Below the pieces are notes generated by a model that was not told where the DNA came from, did no database searches, and saw only the letters and a program-made list of their open reading frames with translations. The position numbers were made by a program, and so were the translations under genes. Shown piece after piece: positions 21,266 to 32,573 of a DNA stretch of 64,000 nucleotides. Origin of the DNA: Silene latifolia (lineage: Eukaryota; Streptophyta; Magnoliopsida; Caryophyllales; Caryophyllaceae); contig NC_133532.1 in NCBI RefSeq assembly GCF_048544455.1, positions 13,394,948 to 13,458,947 of the forward strand, read 5' to 3'. The stretch's first letter is position 1. Each line of letters starts with the position of its first letter.

Positions 21266-22626
21266 TGTAACACCCCCTCATACCAAGGTGCCTTACCAGG
21301 ACCACCCTACCATGAAAGTGCGTTACCATCTCGGTTTCCCGAGGTTAGTATATACCAAAGCGTCTGAATTGAGCATTATTATTAAAGTAATGTAAAAAGC
21401 AAAGTTTACAAGATCCAAAACCAAATACTGTCTAACGAAATACAACTTCAAAGTCTTAACATTAAAGGAAAACTCGCTAAGACTCAGACGGTGATGCTAT
21501 GACTCGTGGTGGCAAATCTCCCAAGATAATCCCCAAGCTCTCACTAGCAAAACATGTCAAGCCTGCTCACCATCCCCGAATGGATCACCGCAGATTCCAC
21601 AAACAACAACGGGGTCAGTATTATTCAACTAATAAGACAAACAAATGCAATAATCGTCTGACCATCACCGATTCCCAATCATCCAAACTCACACAGTAAC
21701 CGACTACACACCAAAGTGTGTAGCCCTGCCAGATTACCCATCGCAACAGATAATCCTCGCCGCCAGTGGGTGACCGCAGCCGATCCCACCTAGTCCAGCT
21801 CCTCAACGAGCGACAACGATCCCTGTCCCTTAATGTGCACATCCCCTCCCGTGGCGGGTTCCACGGAGGGCGAACTAGGGTGTGAAGCCACTCCCGCAAG
21901 TGACTCCACCACAATCATAATCACATGACATCACAGTCATCTCAATCCCCTCACACCAACACTGTCACAACAATCTCCATACTACGATGATCAACAGACA
22001 ACGATAATTACAACAACATGTCATGTAAAGCACAGTAAACTGAGTAGGGAAACCCTACCTTAGCAATCACAGCAGTATGCAACACGGACAATCAAAAAGG
22101 CTCCTCTACGAAGTCTTCTCCTATACAATGATCATACAACACGATTACACTTTGCACAATTCCCAAAATTCCCCTTCCCATATAAATGTACAGTAACCCA
22201 AAAAGGTACAATAATCACAAAGATAGAACTTACCAACAGTGCAACAAGAACTTATACGCAAGAATCACAGAGATCTCCCACACAATGACGCTACGAAATG
22301 CTTAAGAGAAGGATTAGGGAATGATTTGGGTGTGATTAGGGTAACGTAGAAATTATAAAGCTTTTGAAATGATATTAGAAACTGACGCGGAAACATAAAA
22401 TACCCTAAACATTCCCTAATCAAACCGTCGAAATAACACTTCGCCAAACCGGACACTCGGTCGAGTAAGTGCATACTCGGCCGAGTGTCCAATACTCGGT
22501 CGAGTATTCACTATACTCGGCCGAGTATTCCTCGGCAGAACCAAAATAACACACAGCTATAGCACTACTCGGCCGAGTAGGCTCTACTCGGTCGAGTAGT
22601 CACCAAGGAAAATCCGTAGTGTTACA
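21266..22626 (-). repeat. Tekay 3' LTR
   Basis: 1,361 bp, TGTAACAC...GTGTTACA on either strand. On the minus strand it begins at 22626, and six copies of ACTCGGYCGAGT lie within its first 172 bp (22455-22597), i.e. in the putative U3. Confidence 0.94.
22455..22597. repeat. Palindrome array ACTCGGYCGAGT in Tekay 3' LTR
   Basis: Six copies of a 12-bp palindrome with the centre GGCC or GGTC, at irregular spacing over 143 bp, each usually extended by T/A. Repeated in the 5' LTR at 29505-29648 and as 12 copies at 27525-27823. Confidence 0.92.
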
Positions 22627-22640
22627 ATCTTCCCCCCTTA
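22627..22640 (-). promoter_or_regulatory. Tekay polypurine tract
   Basis: TAAGGGGGGAAGAT on the minus strand immediately precedes the 3' LTR. Confidence 0.8.
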
Positions 22641-22853
22641 AAAAGAACTTCGTCCCGAAGTTCACACTCTACTATACAAGCAAGCGCAACACTACGTCAC
22701 AAGACTATACCAACTACATAAGACAACTCCAAGGAACTATACAAGCACCACAACAGGTTACCACAAAATCATTTCCCGACTCGAACCAAAACAAAGAAAA
22801 AAACAAAACAAAACACTATCGCGACCATCTCCTACCCCCTAAAAAGACAACGG

Positions 22854-25800
22854 TTACGTCCCCGTAACCAAACATACCTGATCAAAAAGGTTAGGAAAAC
22901 GTTCTCGCATAGCTTCCTCAGGTTCCCATGTGGCTTCCTCCACATTATGATTAGACCAAAGGACCTTGAGTAAGACTGTCTCACCGCTCCGGGTCTTACG
23001 AACCTTGCGATCAAGAATTTCCTTAGGAATCTCGGCATAGGACAAGGATTCATCAAGTTCGATGTTCTCCATCTCAAGGATATGCGACGGGTCACTCACA
23101 TACTTCCGGAGTTGAGATACATGAAAAACATTGTGCACTCTATCCAAAGCTGGTGGTAAAGCTAACCTGTACGCTACCTCGCCAACACGGTCCAAAATTT
23201 CATAAGGACCTATAAAATTTTGGCTTAGCTTACCCTTTTTCCCAAACCTCATAACACCTCGCATAGGTGACACTTTCAAAAGAACCTTGTCACCTACCGC
23301 AAACTCAATGTCCTTGCGGTGCAAGTCGGCATAGCTCTTTTGACGATCTTGAGCTGCTCTCATCCTTTGGCGAATCAACTGGATTTTCTCAACCATATCT
23401 TGAACCAGTTGTGGCCCTAAAACCACTGCCTCGGAACTATCATCCCAACAAACTGGACTTCGGCATTTTCGGCCATACAAAGCTTCAAAAGGTGTCATCC
23501 CAATACTTGTATGATAACTATTATTGTATGAAAACTCGATCAAATCAAGTCTGTCTTCCCAACTGCCCCCAAAGTCCATAACACATGCCCTTAGCATGTC
23601 TTCTAAGGTCTTGATGGTCCGTTCGCCGACCATCGGTTCGGATGAAAAGTGTACTCATCTTCAACGTTGTACCCATCAACTCTTGCAGTTCTTGCCAAAA
23701 CTTTGATATGAACCTCGCATCACGATCGAAACGATATCTTTCGGGATACCATGTAACCGAACCACATGCTTCGTCAGAACCCAAAGCCATTGCATCTTAG
23801 ACCAAGTATCCTTCATGGGAACGAAATGGGGCGACTTGGTCAACCGATCCACAATCACCCAAATCATGTTGTTACCTTGTTGTGACCTAGGTAACCCCAC
23901 AATAAAGTCCATGGAGATCGACTCCCACTTCCACTCGAGCACTTTGTCAAAGACCGAATCTTACCTTGGGGTCTCCTTTGTTCACCTTTGACCCTTTGGC
24001 AGGTCAAACATCTAGCCACAAACTCAGCTACATCCCTCTTTATGTTCGGCCACCAAAAAGTCTTCTTAAGGTCTCGGTAAAGCTTGTCACCACCCGGGTG
24101 AACTGAATAAGGAGTGCAATGAGCCTCGGACAAGATCATTCTCCTTAACTCGCATCGTCGGGGAACACACCATCTCCCATCAAAACGAACACTCCCATCT
24201 GGATGTATAGAGAACACGGAAAGCTGCTCCACTCTCTACCTTTGACTTCCACTCCTGGATCTTAGGATCAAGCTCTTGCTTACTTTTGATGTTTTCATAC
24301 AACTCGGCTCGACCGTCAAATCCCCGATGGTATCCCCTCTCGAATCATAAAGATCCCCAAACTAGACATCTCTTCTCTCAACTTCAAGAAGGACATAGCT
24401 GTACATAGCGAATGAACGCTCTTCCTACTCAATGCATCTGCGACAACATTAGCTTTACCCTCGTGATAGATGATCTCCATATCATAATCTCCAATCAGCT
24501 CCATCCACCGCCTCTGTCGCATGTTAAGCTCCTTCTGAGTGTAGATATACTTTAGACTCTTATGATCAGAGAACACCATAAAAGTTGCGCCATAAAGGTA
24601 GTGCCTCCAAATCTTAAGAGCGAACACAACGCACCTGACTCCGGATCATGAGTAGGGTAGTTCTCCTCATATTGCTTCAACGCCTCGAAGCATAAGCTAT
24701 CACTCTCCCCCCCGCATCAAGACACAACCAAGACCGTTCTTTGAAGCGTCGGTATAGACCTCAAAGTTCTCACAACCCTCTGGCAAGGCTAGGATAGGAG
24801 TTGTGGTCAAGCGTTCCTTTAAGGTCTGAAACGCCGTTTCACAACTCTCATCCCAAACGAATCTAACTTCCTTCCTCATCAAGGATGTCATAGGCCGCGC
24901 TATGGTAGAGAAATCTTTCAAAAATCTCCTGTAGTAGCCGGCAAGGCCTAAGAAACTCCGAATCTCAGCAACATTCTTCGGCGATTCCCACTTGGTAACG
25001 GCCTCAATCTTACTAGGATCCACAGATACACCCTTCTTAGATATTACATGACCCAGAAAAGCCACTTCCTCTAACCAGAACTCACACTTGGACAACTTAG
25101 CATAGAGTTGATTTTCTCTCAAGGTCTGCAGAACTATCCTCAGGTGCTCTTCATGCTCTTCCTTAGTCTTAGAATAAACTAGGATATCGTCGATGAAAAC
25201 AACCACAAACCTATCCAAAAACGATGTGAAGATCCGGTTCATCAAATCCATAAAAGCTGCTGGCGCATTGGTCAACCCAAAAGGCATCACCACGTACTCG
25301 TAGTGACCATAACGAGATCGGAATGCTGTTTTAGGAATATCCTCGTCTGCTATCCTCAGCTGGTGATACCCCGACCTCAGATCAATCTTAGAGAACACAC
25401 CAGCTCCACTTAGCTGATCGAACAAATCATCAATCCTCGGCAACGGATACTTATTCTTCACTGTGACCCGATTGAGCTCTCTGTAATCAATGCACAGTCT
25501 CATACTCCCATCTTTCTTCTTTACAAAAAGAACTGGAGCTCCCCACGGTGACACACTAGGCCTGATATAACCCTTGTCTAACAACTCATGTATCTGCTTC
25601 TTCAACTCAGCCAACTCTTTAGGTGCCATACGATAAGGTGCTTTAGATATAGGACCCGTTCCCGGCTTAAGCTCCACACTGAAATCGACATCCCTCTTGG
25701 GAGGCAAACTCGGTATTTCCTCAGGAAAGACATCTTCGAATTCTTTCACCACGGAAATCTCGAAGCGTCGGCGGCTCTACTCGGTGATCTCTCACATGAC

Positions 25801-26323
25801 AAAGAATTAAGGGACACTTCTTCCTTAAACATGACTTTAAGGTCATAACTGCTATAAACCTACACTTAGGCTTTACCACAAACCCTCTATAGGACACCCT
25901 AACACCCTTGGGACCCTTTAAAGACACTCTCTTTTGTCTACAATCTATCCTGGCATCATACCTACCTAGCCAATCCATCCCGACAATCACCTCAAACCCA
26001 TCCTTAGGAAACTCTAACAGTCACTTTGGTAAATCTACCCCTCCAATCACCATAGATATACCCTTATATAACTTGAGACACGACACAGACTCCCCCGAAG
26101 GTATGAACACATCATCTTTTACAACCTCAAACTTTCCCAAACCCATAGACACAGCATGACTTTTAGACACAAAAGAATGTGTAGCCCCGGAATCAAACAA
26201 AACAAAGGACGGTACATTATTAACAAGAAAGGTACCGGTAACTACATGAGCATCATCTTGTGCTTCCTGTTTGTCCATCATGAAGAGCTTTCCACTATTT
26301 TTTCGTCCTCCACCTCGAATCAA
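22854..26323 (-). pseudogene. Tekay pol: protease, RT, RNase H, integrase, chromodomain
   Basis: Coding order on the minus strand: protease (LFDSGATHSFVSKSHA near 26190); RT (25752-24700) with [32 protein letters not shown] and FIDD at about 25187-25198; RNase H (24627-24316) with FSDHKSLKYI and ADALSRK; integrase zinc region (FWWPNIKRDVAEFVARCLTCQ) and core ([22 protein letters not shown]); and the integrase tail plus chromodomain (LKVLWSNHNVEEATWEPEEAMRE cut here, 23010-22870). At least five frameshifts separate the parts, so no polyprotein can be made. Chromodomains in this family bind histone marks and steer integration to heterochromatin. Confidence 0.88.
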
Positions 26324-26339
26324 GCATTGGAGGTACTTG

Positions 26340-27455
26340 GCTTAGCTGCCGAATCCTGGGTGACGCTGTTATTCTGGCGCTGATAAGATCCACCACCACC
26401 GCGGTTGTAACCGCCCTAATTACTCTATCCACCTCTGTTGCCCCATGAACCTCCCGGTCGGTTGCTAGCAAAACTCTGAGTCGGCCCCTGAGAAAAATTC
26501 CCTGATCGAGCTCCTGAACCATTGCCGGGCTTGTAACTCGTGCATTCCCGTCTTTTGTGGCCTATCCCACCACAGTTGAAGTAGGTAAGGTTGGTGTTGT
26601 CACTTACAGCCCGACCCCCATTCTTTCCCCAGCCACGAGAACCTCCAGCGAAACCAGCTCCACTAGAAAAAGCCTTAGCATGGTTGAAATTCCCTTTCTT
26701 GTTGGTTGGCTGACTGTTGTTCCCGCCATCAGCCTTCCTCTTTCAGAAAGTTGAGTCCTCTCCTCGATCTCTCTTGAGAGATCCACCATTCTCTCAGCTT
26801 GACCCGCTCTCAGATACACTTCCTTGAGGTCAGTAGCAACCCCAGCTGGCATACGACTCACAATCTTAGCAGATAAACCCCTCTCAAAATGGAGAGCCAA
26901 ACCTCTTTGCCCGAGCTGCATATCTTCAACATAACGAGATAGTTCCAAAAACCGATGATAGTAATTAGTGACTGACATCTCCTCAGTCATGGTGAAAGAA
27001 TCAAAGTCGGATCTCATCTTGTGTCGGATATGCTCCGGCACAAACTGCTCTCTCATAGCACTCTTCAACCCAGACCACGGAATAGCCCCTTCCGCCTGGT
27101 AGTAAGCTCTAGCATCATCCTTGGCATTCTGCCACCAAACTGCAGCTTCTCCTCTTAGGTAGTACACTACCTACTCAACAATCATGTCCTCGGGGCACTT
27201 AACCATTTCCATGAGAGCCTCAATCTCACGGTGCCACTTCTCGAGCAGCTTTGGTTCACCTACCCCGTCATATGTGGGAGGGTTGAAACGAGCAATGTTG
27301 ATGCTAAGCTGGGTTGCATCCATCGTCTTCTCGTTCCCTTTTCCCACATTTTTGAGAGCTTCAAGGAGAGCCTCTTGTTGCTCAATCATGCGAGCAACCT
27401 CATCAAGAGTCATCTCTGAAGCTTGGATCTGCGCGGGAGTTCTTTTGGGCGGCAT
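26340..27455 (-). pseudogene. Tekay gag
   Basis: ATG at 27455 (PPKRTPAQIQASE) opens gag. A stop occurs near 27171, after which the domain continues in frame (YLRGEAAVWWQNAKDDARAYY, MREQFVPEHIRHKM, YHRFLELSRYVEDM). A frameshift follows near 26680, then the zinc knuckle region near 26540-26590 (NCGGIGHKRREC). The first cysteine of the expected C-x2-C-x4-H-x4-C knuckle reads as tyrosine (TAC). The stop, frameshift and changed zinc ligand all point to a non-functional gag. Confidence 0.85.
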
Positions 27456-27524
27456 TTTGAGCTGATAAGAATGAAAGAAGCGTAAACACATGCTCAAAAT
27501 TTAACACTCTTCCGCCATAAGAAC

Positions 27525-27823
27525 ACTCGGCCGAGTATACATCATACTCGGTCGAGTAAAGATAACTCGGTCGAGTATCCTCCCAGATACTCGGTCGAGT
27601 ATCTACTCCATAAGCGAACGTCAAAACACAAAAACAACACTCGGTCGAGTGTAACAACACTCGGCCGAGTGAACACTACTCGGTCGAGTATACATTCATA
27701 CTCGGTCGAGTTATCACAAACAGTAGCGACTGCTACTTTCCATCAAACAACACTCGGTCGAGTTCTTGGCTACTCGGCCGAGTACTCCATACTCGGTCGA
27801 GTACCTGCCCTCCTCGGCCGAGT
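27525..27823. repeat. Array of 12 ACTCGGYCGAGT palindromes upstream of gag
   Basis: Twelve near-perfect copies of a 12-bp palindrome in 299 bp of the leader between the primer site and gag; the last has CCTCGG instead of ACTCGG. Spacing is irregular (about 14-45 bp), so this is not a simple satellite. The same word forms the U3 arrays of both LTRs. Confidence 0.92.
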
Positions 27824-28299
27824 TATGCTATAAACAGGTTTACAGATTACGATTCCCCTATCATGCTCACTATTCCCGCAGCAAATACGTAAGGACTTAA
27901 AAACCATGTTATAATCACGTCAGCATGCCATGCATATAATAAAACTTTAATACCATATTGTAACCATATCAGCATTCAATCTGCACATATGCTAAATCCA
28001 ACGTTGAAATCACAACCCGTTTCATCTACCACTCCTCCCATCACAACAATTAAGAACTTCATCACACATATATGCAACTATCGACTTTTACCAACATGCA
28101 TCTTCACATACGTGCACATACAAAGCCTAGTTCTCATCACACTCCCCCCATGTTACCGGCTCGAGTTAGTAAGGGCCAATGTGCTACTCCGGGACGTCTC
28201 CCGAGTCTTTGCGGTAGCTCCAAACAACTCTCCCCGGGTTCATTTTATTTAGACTCCCTAGGTTCATTAAATTCATTTGTTTAGGTGCCGGAATCTTCG
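27824..28299 (-). other. Tekay leader without genes
   Basis: Noncoding leader between the palindrome array and the primer-binding site; nothing further recognised. Confidence 0.6.
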
Positions 28300-28311
28300 G
28301 CTCTGATACCA
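28300..28311 (-). promoter_or_regulatory. Tekay primer-binding site (initiator tRNA-Met)
   Basis: TGGTATCAGAGC on the minus strand, three bases after the 5' LTR end; the standard plant initiator tRNA-Met complement. Confidence 0.93.
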
Positions 28312-28314
28312 CTT

Positions 28315-29676
28315 TGTAACACCCCCTCATATCAAGGTGCCTTACCAGGACCACCCTACCATGAAAGTGCGTTACCATCTCGGTTTCCCGAGGTTAGTAT
28401 ATACCAAAGCGTCTGAATTGAGCATTATTATTAAAGTAATGTAAAAAGCAAAGTTTACAAGATCCAAAACCAAATACTGTCTAACGAAATACAACTTCAA
28501 AGTCTTAACATTAAAGGAAAACTCGCTAAGACTCAGACGGTGATGCTATGACTCGTGGTGGCAAATCTCCCAAGATAATCCCCAAGCTCTCACTAGCAAA
28601 ACCTGTCAAGCCTGCTCACCATCCCCGAATGGATCACCGCAGATTCCACAAACAACAACGGGGTCAGTATTATTCAACTAATAAGACAAACAAATGCAAT
28701 AATCGTCTGATCATCACCGATTCCCAATCATCCAAACTCACACAGTAACCGACTACACACCAAAGTGTGTAGCCCTGCCAGATTACCCATCGCAACAGGT
28801 AATCCTCGCCGCCAGTGGGTGACCGCAGCCGATCCCACCTAGTCCAGCTCCTCAACGAGCGACAACGATCCCTGTCCCTTAATGTGCACATCCCCTCCCG
28901 TGGCGGGTTCCACGGAGGGCGAACTAGGGTGTGAAGCCACTCCCGCAAGTGACTCCACCACAATCACAATCACATGACATCACAGTCATCTCAATCCCCT
29001 CACACCAACACTGTCACAACAATCTCCATACTACGATGATCAACAGACAACGATAATTACAACAACATGTCATGTAAAGCACGATGAACCGAGTAGGAAA
29101 CCCTACCTTAGCAATCACAAGAAGAGATGCAACACGGACAATCAAAAAGGCTCCTCTACGAAGTCTTCTCCTATACAATGATCATACAACACGATTACAC
29201 TTTGCACAATTCCCAAAATTCCCCTTCCCATATAAATGTACAGTAACCCAAAAAGGTACAATAATCACAAAGATAGAACTTACCAACAGTGCAACAAGAA
29301 CTTATACGCAAGAATCACAGAGATCTCCCACACAATGACGCTACGAAATGCTTAAGAGAAGGATTAGGGAATGATTTGGGTGTGATTAGGGTAACGTAGA
29401 AATTATAAAGCTTTTGAAATGATATTAGAAACTGACGCGGAAACATAAAATACCCTAAACATTCCCTAATCAAACCGTCGAAATAACACTTCGCCAAACC
29501 GGACACTCGGTCGAGTAAGTGCATACTCGGCCGAGTGTCCAATACTCGGTCGAGTATTCACTATACTCGGCCGAGTATTCCTCGGCAGAACCAAAATAAC
29601 ACACAGCTATAGCACTACTCGGCCGAGTAGGCTCTACTCGGTCGAGTAGTCACCAAGGAAAATCCGTAGTGTTACA
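28315..29676 (-). repeat. Tekay 5' LTR
   Basis: 1,362 bp, about 99% like 21266-22626. Differences cluster at about 29080-29130 against 22040-22085. The palindrome array is at 29505-29648. Confidence 0.94.
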
Positions 29677-29681
29677 TTCAT
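29677..29681. repeat. Tekay target-site duplication (TTCAT), right
   Basis: Matches 21261-21265, directly after LTR end GTGTTACA. Confidence 0.94.
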
Positions 29682-31781
29682 GCCTAGTTTGTATGCCGTT
29701 TTGAGGGGTATGACGTTGACCGCGGAGCCATCATCTACCAAGGTCATTGGCACATTTTTCTTTAGACAGATGACAGTGATGTATAGAGCAAGGTTGTGAC
29801 TAGCGCCAAAAGGTGGCAAGTCTTCATCCGAGAAAGTGATAGGATTACTTAGCTTAGGTGATTCTTGGAAGACCAAGTTGACTATATCTTCAGGAGTAGA
29901 GTTATGTGCTATATTCAATTTGGCCAAAGCTTGCAGTAAAGCTTGGCGATGTGGAAATGAGCTTGCCACTAGTTGCCAGACTGAAAGATCAGCCTTGGTT
30001 TTCTGTAATTGCTTGAGCAAATGATCAGTGGAGTCATCTTCGTTGTCATTTGGTGTGATGATGTTGGTTGGACCGTTTTGAGTAGTGCTTTGATATGGGC
30101 GACCCGAACGAGTTAGGTGATCCACATCTTGGTCTTCGCCATTTTGGACTATTTCCTTGACTAGGGAGTTTTCAATGAGATACTCGTCCTCATCGTCATC
30201 GGCCCAAACCCCATTAACTGCAGCTAATTCCTTCATTCTCATGATATCACTTTCTAGTCGTATGATTTGATCGACTAGTTTGTCAACCACGGTGACTACT
30301 TCTTGCATAGTGGCATTTTGAGAGAAGATCAATGGTACGCGTTCTTTAGGTATTGCGTTGGGATTGCGCAAGGCCGTTACCATGTTTTCTAGTTCCCACA
30401 CTTGTCTATCTACATTCCTTGCCCATGTGATGAAGTCGGAAATGGTGGGGGAGAGAGTAGAGTAGAGCCTTTCTTTCTCAATTGCATGAATTTCGTTTTC
30501 GGTGGGAGAAATGAGGTGTGAGCAATCTAAGGTAGATTCGTCACTTGTAATCACTAGAACTCCAAGAGGATTCTGAGTGTTGTTGGGCTTACCTCCTGGT
30601 GGAATTGGAAGTCGACCATCTTCAATCATATCTTGAAGCACGTGTTTCAACTTGTAGCATTTTTCTGTGTCGTGCCCTTTGCCCCTATGGTATTCACAGT
30701 ATGAATTTTCATCCCAAAACTTGGACTTCTTTTCGGGTTCGGGAGTAGGTCCAATGGGTTGGAGTTTACCTTGCTTCATTAACCTTTTTAGAGCGTTGGA
30801 GTACGTATCCCCAAGGTTTGTGAATTTCCTTGGTGGAGTAGTTTTCTTAGATGGCTCGAGAAGGTTAACTTCGTCGGTCTTGCTAGTAGAGCCGTACGAA
30901 CGACTTGTGGACCCTTGATATCCTCGACCTACCGTTTTGGACAAGAGTCCTTTACGGATGTCATCTTCAATTCGTGTCCCTAATACGGTTAAGTCCTTGA
31001 AAGTCTTGATGTTTTGATATCTCAAATGGTTGGCATATATGGGCTTGAGATTATCCACAAACTTTTCCACAAGAGTAGCCTCATCCGGGCGTTCAACTAG
31101 TTGAGTACTAGTCTTCCTCCACCTACTTAGGAAGTCGGTGAATCCTTCTTTGTCATTTTGGGTAAGAACCTCTAGAGTACGCATGTTGACTTGGATCTCG
31201 GCATTATCCGCATATTGTTTAGAGAACTCGATTGCGGCGTCTTCCCAAGTAGCGACCTTCTTGTGATCTAAAGTGTAGAACCATTGCTTCGGGATGGTGT
31301 CAAGAGATGAAGGAAAGATCCTTAAGAACATCTCGGGTTTGATGCCTTTGATAGACATGTAATCCTTGAAGGCACGGATGTGGTTCAAAGGGTTCTCATG
31401 TCCTTTGAACTTAGGGATATCCGTCATGCTAAAGTTAGTTGGCAATTTGGAATTGACGGCTTCATACTTGCGATTGTTTTCCCTATAAATATCATCCCCC
31501 TTAAGGTACATCAATTGCTCCTCTAGGTATTGGAGTCTTTTCTCAGCTGCAGTTGTCCCTATGATAGGATTCTCATCCCTAGACTCGTCATCGGAGTAAC
31601 GTAGTACTTCACTTTTAAGGGGAGGCAACCTTCCCTCTACATCAAAGATACGGCCTTCGATGAGTTCAAGGCGGTCATAGGTTTGGTTTTGGGTAACTTG
31701 CATTTGGGCTAGCGCGGCTAGGATTCGATCATTACTATCTTGAATTTGTTGGAGATTCGTTTCATCACTTGATCCGGGCAT
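29677..31781 (-). pseudogene. Tat gag and first part of protease, cut by Tekay
   Basis: ATG at 31779-31781 opens a continuous frame of about 700 codons up to the Tekay boundary. An N-terminal coiled-coil-like region (LAALAQMQVTQNQTYDRLE) is followed by the retrotransposon gag domain (IPKFKGHENPLNHIRAF, RIFPSSLDTIPKQWFYTL, WEDAAIEFSKQYA). A zinc knuckle of the Tat type, C-x2-H-x4-H-x4-C (CEYHRGKGHDTEKC), comes near 30690. The protease active-site motif VDDGSAVNVIP lies just before the break at 29682. Gag coats the element RNA; the protease would process the polyprotein. The frame is intact apart from the insertion. Confidence 0.9.
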
Positions 31782-32553
31782 CTTGGAAACTGAATAAGAG
31801 ATCGGCGACGAATCAAAACACGATCGACCATTCTATCACACTTGCTAAAAGAGGAAAAGTTTTGACTCGTGAAGTGGGTGTGTGCCACTTGTGTTGAGTG
31901 AGTTTTGAAGAAAGACAAGGTCTTTGAAAATGTGTGTCCTAGTCAACTGTAGTGTAGTTGTAGGAGTGGACTCGAAGTGAGGTTTTGAAATGGGCTTGTG
32001 GCCCGAATTTTGACACGACAAACGGACAGAGTTTTGACCGGATTTTGCGCTAATTGAAGGCCTTTTTCGAATTTTTGTTTTGAAATTGGGTTTTGATTTT
32101 TTTGAAAATTCGTCATGATTTGTTTAGAAATGGTGATCACGTAAGGTTTACATATTTATACAAGCATTATAACGGGATGCTGAGTGCATTTAAAAGGGTT
32201 TTGGTTTAAAGGGTGGGTTGCCATACCGAACCATCAAACCCGAAGTCTGTGGAGAGGCTCGTGCCAAACAAGAGTAAGGCCGATTCCTAGTCCATTTCCT
32301 CAAGTAGTGAAGGCCCTTGATACAAACAAGAGTAAGCATCATGGTATGGATGACGTCAATCGCTATCCATCCTTAGGCCCAAATAAGAATTAGGACCGTT
32401 TAGACGGGACGATTGGTCGAATGGGTTGGGTTGGGCCTAGGAAGGCCGAATAAAACGGTCTAGGAAGACCGAGTTATGAAAACCGACAATTGTCTTGTAC
32501 AAACTATTCCCTAACCTTGTTCGAGTTTCACCCTTGGCTACACGTAAGTGTAT
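31782..32553 (-). other. Tat 5' untranslated region
   Basis: About 770 bp between the primer-binding site and the gag ATG, moderately AT-rich, with no ORF worth calling. Leaders of this length are usual in giant Tat elements. Confidence 0.65.
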
Positions 32554-32571
32554 CTTCCCCATGAGTCGCCA
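32554..32571 (-). promoter_or_regulatory. Tat primer-binding site
   Basis: On the minus strand TGGCGACTCATGGGGAAG follows two bases after the 5' LTR end. It begins with TGG as required to pair with a tRNA CCA end, so the primer would end ...AGTCGCCA. Ogre-type elements are reported to use tRNA-Arg; I did not verify the tRNA. Confidence 0.65.
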
Positions 32572-32573
32572 AA

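Larger units (their letters stand above)
21266..29676 (-). mobile_element. Tekay-like chromovirus (Ty3/gypsy) nested in Tat
   Basis: 8,411-bp element with TTCAT duplicated at 21261-21265 and 29677-29681. LTRs at 21266-22626 and 28315-29676 differ at only about 12-14 positions in about 1,360. It has a tRNA-iMet primer site, a polypurine tract, and gag, protease, RT, RNase H, integrase and a C-terminal chromodomain in that order on the minus strand. The chromodomain marks it as a chromovirus; Tekay (Del) is the best guess from the coding motifs. The coding frames are broken in several places although the LTRs are young. Confidence 0.92.

Noticed and set aside
27525-27823. CRISPR-like array of short repeats
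   Set aside because: Repeats are 12-bp palindromes with spacers of irregular length in a eukaryotic retrotransposon leader; no cas genes.
28300-28311. tRNA-like sequence
   Set aside because: Matches only the 12-base complement of initiator tRNA-Met, so it is a primer site and not a tRNA gene. The same holds for 37954-37965 and 46909-46926.
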